Source of the DNA: Methylovirgula sp.
GTDB lineage: Bacteria; Pseudomonadota; Alphaproteobacteria; Rhizobiales; Beijerinckiaceae
Length of the DNA: 6,304 bases
Reading direction: 5' to 3'
NCBI GenBank assembly: GCA_030038595.1
Contig: JASHSW010000196.1
Span: 1 to 6,304, forward strand
Positions 1 to 6,304 of this stretch are shown piece after piece. Below the pieces are notes generated by a model. That model did no database searches and was not told the DNA's origin. It saw nothing but the letters and a program-made list of their open reading frames with translations. The translations under genes and the position numbers were made by a program. How positions within the stretch are numbered: the first letter of the stretch is position 1; each line of letters starts with the position of its first letter.

Positions 1-1
1 A

Positions 2-775
<774 letters not shown>

Positions 776-823
776 TGCAGGCCGGCGGCCGCTCTTTGAA
801 AACGCTGGGGACGTAAGCCGCGC

Positions 824-1765
824 ATGGCCTTCCTCGAAGAAAGTAGCTCAGTTCCGGGCATTGCGGCGATCTCCGCCGCAAGCCCGCGCGACTACATTGC
901 GCTTTTGAAACCGCGCGTGATGTCGCTTGTCGTCTTCACGGCGTTGACGGGGCTTTTGTTCGCCTCCCAGCATGTCAACATCGTCATCGGCTTTGCCTCG
1001 CTCTTGGCGATCGCGGTCGGGGCCGGCGCTTCCGGGGCGCTGAACATGTGGTACGACGCCGATATCGACGCCGTCATGCGCCGCACCTGCCGCCGTCCGA
1101 TCCCGACCGGCAAAGTCACCGGCCGGGAAGCGCTCGCCTTCGGGCTGACGTTGGCGATCTTTGCGGTGCTGACCCTCGCTCTCGTCGCCAATCTCTTGGC
1201 CGCGGGCCTGCTCGCCTTCACGATCTTCTTTTACGTTGTGATCTACACGATGTGGCTCAAGCGTTCGACGCCGCAGAACATCGTCATCGGCGGAGCCGCC
1301 GGTGCGCTGCCGCCGATCGTCGGCTATGCGGCGGCAACCGGCCAGGTGAGTCTTGCCGCGCTGGTCCTCTTCGCCATCATCTTCATCTGGACGCCACCGC
1401 ATTTTTGGGCGCTGGCGCTGGTCCGCTCGGCCGAATATGGGCGCGCCGGCGTGCCGATGCTGCCGAACGTCAAAGGCGCGGACCGCACCCGGCTTGAGAT
1501 TCTGCTCTACAGTCTCGTTCTGGCGGTGATTGGAGTGGCGCCTTTCATTCTCGGTTTCGCTTCTCCCGTCTATGGTTGTCTCAGCGTCGTGCTCGGCGCC
1601 GCCTTTGTCGGCTTTGCCGTTCGCGTCTACCGCGTTCGCGACGGCGACGGCGCCAACAGATGCGCGATGCGCCTCTTCGGTTTTTCGATTGTCTATCTCT
1701 TCTTGCTGTTCGCCGAACTCCTGAGCGAGCGCCTGATTGCCCTGGCGATCGCGTTCGTGAGGTGA
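824..1765 (+). CDS. ctaB: Protoheme IX farnesyltransferase (heme O synthase)
   Basis: This integral membrane UbiA-family prenyltransferase adds a farnesyl group to protoheme IX to make heme O, the precursor of the heme a used by subunit I. Its 313 residues are a normal family length. The N-terminal [13 protein letters not shown] motif (residues 24-36) is typical. The first polyprenyl-diphosphate/Mg motif NxxxDxxxD is seen as N74, D78 and D82, followed by RRPIPTG. The middle [17 protein letters not shown] stretch and [11 protein letters not shown] are diagnostic of CtaB/Cox10. Most of the rest is hydrophobic and fits about nine membrane helices. The ATG at 824 is chosen because it leaves a short N-terminal tail before the conserved KPR segment. 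The GGGGA at 807-811 is a rather distant ribosome site. The stop codon is part of the ribosome site of the next gene. Confidence 0.98.
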   Translation: MAFLEESSSVPGIAAISAASPRDYIALLKPRVMSLVVFTALTGLLFASQHVNIVIGFASLLAIAVGAGASGALNMWYDADIDAVMRRTCRRPIPTGKVTGREALAFGLTLAIFAVLTLALVANLLAAGLLAFTIFFYVVIYTMWLKRSTPQNIVIGGAAGALPPIVGYAAATGQVSLAALVLFAIIFIWTPPHFWALALVRSAEYGRAGVPMLPNVKGADRTRLEILLYSLVLAVIGVAPFILGFASPVYGCLSVVLGAAFVGFAVRVYRVRDGDGANRCAMRLFGFSIVYLFLLFAELLSERLIALAIAFVR

Positions 1766-1767
1766 AG

Positions 1768-1935
1768 ATGAACACCGATCACGACTCTAAAGGGGTGGTC
1801 CTCACGCCGGAACAGACCAAGAGCCGGCGGCAGCGGAATATCGCGATCGGGCTCGCCGTCGGCTTCCTCGTGCTGCTCTTTTACGCCGTGACGATCGTCA
1901 AGGTCGGCCCGGGCCTCTTCAATCGACCTTTGTAA
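1768..1935 (+). CDS. CoxF-like 55-residue single-span membrane protein of the COX operon
   Basis: This is a short protein with a charged N-terminus (MNTDHDSKGVVLTPEQTKSR), a basic RRQR stretch at residues 20-23, one hydrophobic helix at about residues 24-44, and the tail TIVKVGPGLFNRPL. The LTPEQ...RR...TIVK.GP...NRPL pattern matches small proteins found between ctaB and ctaG in many alphaproteobacteria, some annotated CoxF. I recall that naming but could not verify it, so I give no symbol. The ATG at 1768 lies two bases after the ctaB stop. The ribosome site GAGGTGA (1759-1765) overlaps that stop, so translation is probably coupled to ctaB. The stop is 7 bases before ctaG. The positive-inside rule predicts a cytoplasmic N-terminus. 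A role in oxidase assembly or stability is inferred only from position. Confidence 0.9.
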   Translation: MNTDHDSKGVVLTPEQTKSRRQRNIAIGLAVGFLVLLFYAVTIVKVGPGLFNRPL

Positions 1936-1942
1936 TTGCGAC

Positions 1943-2542
1943 ATGTCCCAGCGCTCTGCGAATAGTCTTTCGAGTCGCGACCGCCGCCGCACATGGGTCG
2001 CCGTCGGCATTGTTCTGATCGCGGCCTCGATGCTCGGTCTCTCGTTCGCCGCGGTTCCGCTCTATCGGATCTTCTGCGCCAGGACCGGGTTCGCCGGCAC
2101 GACCCAGGTCGCCGGGCTCGCCCCCAAAGTTGCGGGCAAGCGCATGTTGGTCGTGCATTTCGATTCCAATGTCGCGCCCGGCCTGGCTTGGCGCTTCGCG
2201 CCGGAGACGACGCAGATCAAGTTGCTGACCGGGAAGACCGCTACCGTATTCTTCAAGGTCACAAATCTATCCGGCGAGGAGACGGCGGCGCGCGCCGCCT
2301 ACAACGTCTCGCCCGGGCAGAGCGGCGCCTATTTCGACAAACTCGCCTGTTTTTGTTTTGCCGAGCAGCATCTGGGCCCGCACCAGACCGCGGAAATGCC
2401 GGTGGTCTTCTTCCTGGACCCGGCGCTCGAGCGCGACGAGACGATGGATGGGATCGAAGAACTTACGCTGTCCTACACGTTCTATCCGCGGCCGGCCGCT
2501 GCGCCGTTGACCGCGGCGAGCCAAACCGGGCGGCAGCTTTGA
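1943..2542 (+). CDS. ctaG: Cytochrome c oxidase assembly protein CtaG (Cox11 family, CuB copper chaperone)
   Basis: Cox11/CtaG is a membrane-anchored periplasmic copper protein that supplies copper to the CuB site of subunit I. Its 199 residues match the family. A basic N-terminus (RDRRR, residues 12-16) precedes one transmembrane helix (about 18-38). Then come LYRIFCARTGFAGTTQ, with the conserved juxtamembrane Cys45, and an immunoglobulin-like domain. The copper motif CFCF is intact at residues 136-139 (bases 2348-2359), preceded by YNVSP and followed by EMPVVFFLDP. No clear ribosome site precedes the ATG at 1943, which is only 7 bases after the preceding stop, so translation may depend on reinitiation. 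The next in-frame ATG would delete most of the membrane anchor. This is the Cox11 type, not the unrelated Bacillus CtaG. Confidence 0.97.
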   Translation: MSQRSANSLSSRDRRRTWVAVGIVLIAASMLGLSFAAVPLYRIFCARTGFAGTTQVAGLAPKVAGKRMLVVHFDSNVAPGLAWRFAPETTQIKLLTGKTATVFFKVTNLSGEETAARAAYNVSPGQSGAYFDKLACFCFAEQHLGPHQTAEMPVVFFLDPALERDETMDGIEELTLSYTFYPRPAAAPLTAASQTGRQL

Positions 2543-2655
2543 GGGATGATTCGCCGCCTTGACCGGCGGCACCAAACGGGGCAAACGGCCAGGGACGAGG
2601 CGCGAACGTCGCCGAAACGGCCGCAAACGTAGGCGCAAGGAGAGGGGACAGACCG
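2543..2655 (+). other. ctaG-ctaE spacer with hairpin, AAACGG repeats and strong ribosome site
   Basis: These 113 non-coding bases form the longest gap within the COX cluster. A perfect 6-bp stem with a 6-base loop (GCCGCC 2553-2558, GGCGGC 2565-2570) begins 10 bases after the ctaG stop. No T-run follows, so it does not look like a complete intrinsic terminator; an RNA-processing or stabilising hairpin is possible. The motif AAACGG occurs at 2574, 2583 and 2615, with AAACG at 2625. The spacer ends in a purine-rich AAGGAGAGGGGA (2637-2648), a strong ribosome site for ctaE. The frames read through it give only arginine-rich low-complexity translations, and I see no gene. Confidence 0.5.
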
Positions 2656-3519
2656 ATGGCGGAGGGCCACGCAAAACCAAATCACGAGTATCATCTCGTC
2701 GATCCGAGCCCCTGGCCGATCTTAGGCGCGATCGGCGCATTCATGATGGCGTTTGGCGGCATCATGTGGTTCAGGGCCATCGTTCTCTTCGACGCCAAGC
2801 CGGGCAGCTATATCTTCGGCGCCGGCGTAATTTTCGTTCTTTACGTCATGGCCTCGTGGTGGCTCGACGTCATCAAGGAGGCCGAACACGAAGGCCATCA
2901 CACGCGCGTCGTAGCGATCGGGCTGCGCTACGGCATGATCCTCTTCATCGCCTCGGAGGTGATGTTCTTCGTCGCCTGGTTCTGGGCGTTCTTCGATGCC
3001 AGCCTCGATGCGAATGAGAAAATTCAATATGCGCGCGTCGCATTCACCGGCGGCCATTGGCCGCCGAAAGGAATCGAAGCGATCGATCCCTGGCATTTGC
3101 CGCTGCTCAACACGCTCATTCTGTTGACGTCGGCTACGACGGTGACCTGGGGGCACCATGCTTTGCTCAACAACGACCGCGCCAATTTGAAGAACGGCCT
3201 CATTATCACGATCCTGCTGGGCGTCGCGTTTACCTGCTGCCAAGCCTACGAATTTGCTTCTGCGCCCTTCACCTTCAAAGGCTCGATTTTCGGGTCGACC
3301 TTCTTCATGGCTACGGGCTTCCACGGTTTTCACGTCATCATCGGAACGATCTTCCTGACCGTCTGTCTGGTCCGCGTATTCGCGGGGCAGTTCACGCCGC
3401 AACGCCATCTCGGCTTCGAGTTCGCTGCCTGGTATTGGCACTTCGTCGACGTGGTCTGGCTCTTCCTGTTCTCCTGCATCTACGTCTGGGGTACATGGGG
3501 CGCCCCGATGGAGCACTGA
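2656..3519 (+). CDS. ctaE: Cytochrome c oxidase subunit III
   Basis: Subunit III is the seven-helix, cofactor-free subunit of aa3 oxidase; it stabilises subunit I during turnover and supports proton uptake. The 287 residues carry the family hallmarks: HLVDPSPWP (residues 13-21), GLRYGMILFIASEVMFF with the conserved membrane Glu101, and GGHWPPKGIE. Next come DPWHLPLLNTLILL, a TTVTWGHHALL segment, GFHGFHVIIGT and the C-terminal WYWHFVDVVWLFLF. Seven hydrophobic helices can be followed along the protein. The ATG at 2656 has a GAGGGG ribosome site 8 bases upstream and gives the usual short soluble N-terminus. DUF983 follows after 50 bases. There is no truncation or missing signature residue. Confidence 0.98.
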   Translation: MAEGHAKPNHEYHLVDPSPWPILGAIGAFMMAFGGIMWFRAIVLFDAKPGSYIFGAGVIFVLYVMASWWLDVIKEAEHEGHHTRVVAIGLRYGMILFIASEVMFFVAWFWAFFDASLDANEKIQYARVAFTGGHWPPKGIEAIDPWHLPLLNTLILLTSATTVTWGHHALLNNDRANLKNGLIITILLGVAFTCCQAYEFASAPFTFKGSIFGSTFFMATGFHGFHVIIGTIFLTVCLVRVFAGQFTPQRHLGFEFAAWYWHFVDVVWLFLFSCIYVWGTWGAPMEH

Positions 3520-3569
3520 AGCGCACGCTGTGATTTGCCGAAGGTCCGTCGCGGCGCAATGGAATCGGC

Positions 3570-3947
3570 ATGCGCGGCGATAAGCAAGACAGTTTGCGGT
3601 CGGCGATCTTGACCGGCCTTGCCGGCCGTTGCCCACGTTGCGGACGCGGCTCGATGTTTGCGGGATTCCTCAAGGTCGCGCCGGTCTGCAGGGCCTGCGG
3701 ACTGAATTTTGGCTTCGCCGACGCCGGCGATGGGCCGGCCGTGTTCGTGATGTTGTTCGGCGGCTTTTTGATCGTCGGTGCGGCGCTGTGGATCGAGGTA
3801 ATGTTCGAGCCGCCGATCTGGGTCTATGTCGTCGTCTTTCTCCCGCTGACGGCGATCGTCTGCGTGGGCATGTTGCGGCCGCTGAAAGGCTTGTTGATCG
3901 GTTTGCAATATCGCAATAAGGCGGGGCAGGGGCGGCTTGAGAGCTGA
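3570..3947 (+). CDS. DUF983 family zinc-ribbon-like membrane protein
   Basis: This 125-residue protein has two CxxC pairs near its N-terminus, Cys21-Pro-Arg-Cys24 and Cys40-Arg-Ala-Cys43, in the arrangement CPRCGRGSMF...CRACGLNF. That looks like a small zinc ribbon. Two hydrophobic segments follow at about residues 53-75 and 78-100. This is the DUF983 architecture, a family of unknown biochemical function often found next to COX genes in alphaproteobacteria. It sits between ctaE and SURF1, and its 3' end overlaps the SURF1 start by 11 bases. A role in oxidase biogenesis, for example metal or heme handling, is an inference from position. The ATG at 3570 has only a weak GGAA (3561-3564) upstream but starts close to the first CxxC, as is usual. 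Family call is confident; function is not. Confidence 0.92.
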   Translation: MRGDKQDSLRSAILTGLAGRCPRCGRGSMFAGFLKVAPVCRACGLNFGFADAGDGPAVFVMLFGGFLIVGAALWIEVMFEPPIWVYVVVFLPLTAIVCVGMLRPLKGLLIGLQYRNKAGQGRLES

Positions 3948-4689
3948 GAATTTGGCCGACATCGCACAACCCGGCCGCAAAGGTCTTCTCGGACCCGTTC
4001 TATTTGTCCTGGTAACCGGCGGCATCCTGGTCTCGCTCGGCGTCTGGCAACTGCACCGTCTCGCCTGGAAGGAAACGTTGATCGCCGAGATTGCGACGCG
4101 CACCAAGGCGCCGCCGCAGCCATTGCCGGATCTGGCGCTATGGACGCACCTTGCGGCGCCCGACTATGCCTACCGGCACGTCGAATTTTCCGGCCGTTAC
4201 GAGAACGACAAAGAGGCGCTCGTCTTCTACGGCACCGGCCCGCACGATCTCGGCCCGGGCTATCTCATCTTGACCCCGTTCAAGCTCGATTCGGGTGGTT
4301 TTGTCGTGGTCAATCGCGGCTTCGTGCCGGCCGACCTCGTCAAGTCGGCGCACGCCAAGGGCGAGATCGAAGGCGAGACGCGTGTCACGGGGCTGATGCG
4401 CCCGCCGCAGGCGCGCAATCCCTTCACGCCCGCCGACGAGCCGCAGAAAGACCTCTTCTTTACCCGCGATCCCGCCGCGATCGCCTCCCATTTCGGACTT
4501 GCGCCGACCGCTCCTTTCGTCGTTGACGCCGATGCCAAATCGTCGCCGGGCACTTGGCCGATCGGCGGCATGACGGAGATCGATGTCCCCAACAACCACT
4601 TGAGCTATGCGCTCACCTGGTTCGGTCTGGCCGGCGGATTGCTCGCGGTTTTTGCGGGCTTTCTTCACGCGCGCTGGTACGGGGAATAG
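3937..4689 (+). CDS. SURF1 family cytochrome c oxidase assembly protein
   Basis: SURF1 (Shy1 in yeast) is an inner-membrane factor that assists heme a insertion into subunit I. The 250-residue product has the classic two-helix hairpin layout: a helix at about 17-36 ending in GVWQLHRLAWKE, a large periplasmic domain, and a second helix at about 223-243. Signature pieces are HVEFSGRY, GPGYLILTPF, VVVNRGFVP and NNHLSYALTWFGLA. His221 in the last motif corresponds to the conserved helix-2 histidine proposed as a heme ligand in Paracoccus Surf1 proteins. No ATG precedes the first helix. TTG at 3937, with AGGGG at 3928-3932, overlaps DUF983 by 11 bases and is preferred. TTG at 3952 is the alternative. 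The overlap predicts translational coupling. Confidence 0.96.
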   Translation: MRAENLADIAQPGRKGLLGPVLFVLVTGGILVSLGVWQLHRLAWKETLIAEIATRTKAPPQPLPDLALWTHLAAPDYAYRHVEFSGRYENDKEALVFYGTGPHDLGPGYLILTPFKLDSGGFVVVNRGFVPADLVKSAHAKGEIEGETRVTGLMRPPQARNPFTPADEPQKDLFFTRDPAAIASHFGLAPTAPFVVDADAKSSPGTWPIGGMTEIDVPNNHLSYALTWFGLAGGLLAVFAGFLHARWYGE

Positions 4690-4839
4690 GCGCCGCCCTG
4701 GGCCCTGGGTCTCCGGTCAAACGCCAAGGCATTGTTTCTGCCCGGGAAATCCCGGTTACCAGGAATTGAGGCAAATCCTGCCCTTCCGACCTTTTTGTGC
4801 TAAACGGGCGCACGCCAATCGAGCGCAAAGGCCAAAAAG
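4690..4839 (+). promoter_or_regulatory. SURF1-thrC intergenic region: possible end of COX transcript and start of thrC transcript
   Basis: These 150 bases hold no credible gene. Two small hairpins can be drawn: CCGGG-AAAT-CCCGG at 4742-4755, and an imperfect one at 4760-4780 (CAGGA pairing with TCCTG, extended by TT/AA past a bulged A). A TTTTT run at 4792-4796 lies 11 bases beyond the second stem, too far for a textbook intrinsic terminator. The AT-richer stretch around TTTTTGTGCTAAAC (4792-4805) could include a thrC promoter, but I cannot place a convincing -35/-10 pair. AAAGG at 4827-4831 is a good ribosome site, 8 bases before the thrC GTG. That this is a transcription-unit boundary is inferred from the gap length and the change of function. 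Confidence 0.4.
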
Positions 4840-6255
4840 GTGGATTATATTTCAACGCGCGGCGAAGCGCCTTGCCTTTCCTTCACCGACGCCTTGATAG
4901 CCGGCCTCGCCCAGGACGGCGGCCTCTACCTTCCCGAGGCCTATCCGCGGCTCTCGGAGCGCCAGATCAGCGACTTCGCCGGCTTACCCTATGCGGCGGC
5001 GGCGGAGGCGATCATCGCCCCGTTCGTCGGCGGAGCGCTCGACCGCAAGGCGCTGCGCACCGCAATCGACGCCGCCTATGCCCGCTTCGACCATGCCGCG
5101 GTGACGCCGTTGACGCAGATCGGCGACAATCTCTTCCTGCTTGAGCTTTTCCACGGTCCGACGCTCGCTTTCAAGGATCTCGCGATGCAGCTGTTGGGCC
5201 GGCTCATGCCGCAGGCGCTGGCGGCGCGCCGCAAGCGCGCCACCATTCTGGCCGCGACCTCGGGCGACACCGGCGCGGCGGCGATCGCGGCTTTCCGCAA
5301 CGTCGCTGAAGTCGATCTCTTCATCCTTTATCCGAAAGGCCGCATCTCCGAGGTTCAGCGCCGGCAGATGACTACTGTCGCCGCCGACAATGTGCATGTC
5401 GTCGCCATCGACGGTACGTTCGACGACGCGCAGGCGCTCGTCAAAGCCCTCTTCGCCAACAAGCGATTGCGCGACGAGTTTGCGCTTTCTGGCGTGAACT
5501 CGATCAATTGGGCGCGGTTGGTCGCGCAGACCGTCTATTACTTCGTAAGCGCCGTGGCGCTTGGTGCGCCACGGCGGCCCATATCGTTCGCGGTGCCGAC
5601 CGGAAACTTCGGCGACGTGCTTGCCGGGTGGATCGCCAAGCGCATGGGGCTGCCGGTCGAGCGCCTAGTGATTGCCACCAACGCGAACAATATTCTGGCG
5701 CGGGCGTTGGCGACCGGCCGCTATGAGATAGGCGCGGTCCAAGCCACACAATCGCCCTCAATGGACATTCAGGTATCGTCGAACTTCGAAAGGCTGCTGT
5801 TCGAAGCTTATCAGCGCGATGCGGCGGCAATCCGCCGCCTCATGAGCGCATTGCAGCACGAGGGGGTCTTGCGCATCGATTCCGGGCCGCTCGCGGCGAT
5901 TCGCACCGATTTTGACGCGGTGCGGATCGGAGAAACGGAAACGACCGAGGAGATCGCGCGCGTATGGCGTGAGGCGCAGAAGCTCATCGATCCGCACACC
6001 GCGGTCGGCGTCGGCGCGGCGCGCGCCGGGCTCAAGGTGAGGCCGCAGGTTCCGATGGTCGTGCTTGCCACCGCGCATCCGGCGAAATTTCCCGCCGCGG
6101 TCGAGGCAGCGACCGGGGTCGTGCCGCAACTGCCGCCGCGGCTTGTCGATCTGTTCACGCGTGACGAACGCTTCGAGACTGTTGCCAACGATCAGGCGCA
6201 GCTTGCCGCCTACATGCGGGCGCGGCTCGACGCCTCCAAAAGGGCGGCTTCATGA
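4840..6255 (+). CDS. thrC: Threonine synthase
   Basis: This cytoplasmic pyridoxal-phosphate enzyme converts O-phospho-L-homoserine and water to L-threonine and phosphate, the last step of threonine biosynthesis. The 471 residues match the longer bacterial/fungal form. The N-terminus DYISTRGEAPCLSFTDAL followed by LAQDGGLYLPE is diagnostic. The cofactor lysine is Lys112 in FHGPTLAFKDLA. The phosphate-binding loop is SGDTGAAA (residues 141-148), and PTGNFGD (253-259) and HPAKFP are conserved. The start is GTG at 4840, which gives exactly the conserved M-x-YISTRG beginning and has AAAGG 8 bases upstream. The stop overlaps the next start as ATGA. A perfect 11-bp inverted repeat (5550-5576) lies inside the gene without disturbing the protein. 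thrC beside a COX cluster recurs in Rhizobiales and implies no functional link. Confidence 0.98.
   Translation: MDYISTRGEAPCLSFTDALIAGLAQDGGLYLPEAYPRLSERQISDFAGLPYAAAAEAIIAPFVGGALDRKALRTAIDAAYARFDHAAVTPLTQIGDNLFLLELFHGPTLAFKDLAMQLLGRLMPQALAARRKRATILAATSGDTGAAAIAAFRNVAEVDLFILYPKGRISEVQRRQMTTVAADNVHVVAIDGTFDDAQALVKALFANKRLRDEFALSGVNSINWARLVAQTVYYFVSAVALGAPRRPISFAVPTGNFGDVLAGWIAKRMGLPVERLVIATNANNILARALATGRYEIGAVQATQSPSMDIQVSSNFERLLFEAYQRDAAAIRRLMSALQHEGVLRIDSGPLAAIRTDFDAVRIGETETTEEIARVWREAQKLIDPHTAVGVGAARAGLKVRPQVPMVVLATAHPAKFPAAVEAATGVVPQLPPRLVDLFTRDERFETVANDQAQLAAYMRARLDASKRAAS
5550..5576 (+). repeat. Perfect 11-bp inverted repeat (hairpin) inside thrC
   Basis: Bases 5550-5560 (CGCCGTGGCGC) are the exact reverse complement of 5566-5576 (GCGCCACGGCG), separated by the 5-base loop TTGGT. 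In RNA this would be a very stable, nearly all-GC stem-loop. It encodes the SAVALGAPRR region just before the cofactor-contacting PTGNFGD motif, a surface stretch where codon and residue choice is comparatively free. No T-run follows, so it is not an obvious terminator. Confidence 0.75.
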
Positions 6256-6304
6256 GCGTCGAGATCACCAATCTGCCTTCCGGTCTGCGGGTGGTCACCG
6301 ACCG
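6252..6304 (+). CDS. M16 family zinc metallopeptidase (processing-peptidase-like), N-terminal fragment cut by window edge
   Basis: Only 17 complete codons are visible, reading MSVEITNLPSGLRVVTD. This short segment strongly resembles the first strand of M16 peptidases related to the mitochondrial processing peptidase beta subunit and PqqL/YmxG (typically M-x-VE-x-T-x-LPSGL-x-VVTD). The zinc motif HxxEH would lie downstream and cannot be checked. The ATG at 6252 overlaps the thrC stop (ATGA), and AAAAGGG at 6238-6244 gives a ribosome site 7 bases upstream, so the two genes are probably cotranscribed and translationally coupled. The call rests on the short match plus the thrC-M16 gene order I recall from other Rhizobiales. 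Confidence 0.82.
   Translation, partial: MSVEITNLPSGLRVVTD

Noticed and set aside
848..1402. 184-codon minus-strand frame opposite ctaB
   Set aside because: It is a highly charged, low-complexity product opposite a well-conserved gene and has no family resemblance.
2284..2299. 16-base perfect palindrome GGCGGCGCGCGCCGCC in ctaG
   Set aside because: It consists only of G and C from Ala/Arg codons in a GC-rich gene and lacks a loop or regulatory context, so chance is the simplest explanation.
2559..3017. Plus-strand frame starting in the ctaG-ctaE spacer with an Arg/Lys-rich N-terminus
   Set aside because: It overlaps most of the first half of ctaE in another frame. The basic stretch only reflects the purine-rich leader and ribosome site, and it has no ribosome site of its own.
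2722..3636. 304-codon open frame on the minus strand opposite ctaE and DUF983
   Set aside because: It is antisense to two clearly conserved genes. Its translation is rich in Arg, Glu and Asp with no recognisable domain, which is typical of mirror frames in high-GC DNA.
4742..4755. CCGGG-AAAT-CCCGG hairpin as the SURF1 terminator
   Set aside because: The stem is only 5 bp and no T-run follows it directly. It is kept only as part of the intergenic description, not called as a terminator.

Overview
The window is a high-GC, densely packed, single-strand (+) chromosomal segment. It almost certainly comes from an alphaproteobacterium, probably of the Rhizobiales/Hyphomicrobiales. The basis is the aa3-type cytochrome c oxidase (COX) cluster in its typical alphaproteobacterial order, the short membrane protein between ctaB and ctaG, the DUF983 gene next to SURF1, and thrC followed by an M16 peptidase gene. 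These are recognitions from sequence; no database search was run.

Layout. Positions 2-775 hold the 3' half of the COX subunit I gene (ctaD/coxA), cut by the left edge. Next come ctaB (heme O synthase, 824-1765), a 55-residue single-span protein (1768-1935), ctaG/Cox11 (1943-2542), ctaE (COX subunit III, 2656-3519), a DUF983 zinc-ribbon membrane protein (3570-3947) and SURF1 (TTG start, 3937-4689). A 150-base intergenic stretch with two small hairpins and a T-run separates this from thrC (threonine synthase, GTG start, 4840-6255). The ATGA overlap at 6252 starts an M16-family metallopeptidase gene that runs off the right edge.

How the genes work together. Subunits I and III are structural parts of the proton-pumping terminal oxidase. 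CtaB makes heme O, the precursor of heme a. CtaG delivers copper to the CuB site of subunit I. SURF1 assists heme a insertion. The 55-residue protein and the DUF983 protein are uncharacterised passengers whose position suggests assembly roles. Subunit II (ctaC) is not in the window and is expected upstream. The short gaps and overlaps suggest one main transcript from ctaD to SURF1, with thrC and the peptidase gene forming a second unit.

This is mostly an ordinary core-metabolism region and I see no undescribed defence, mobile or RNA system. The best leads are an apparent loss of the Mg-ligand aspartate in subunit I, a perfect 11-bp hairpin inside thrC, and the DUF983/SURF1 overlap with a non-ATG start. 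There are no tRNA, rRNA, CRISPR or insertion-sequence signals.
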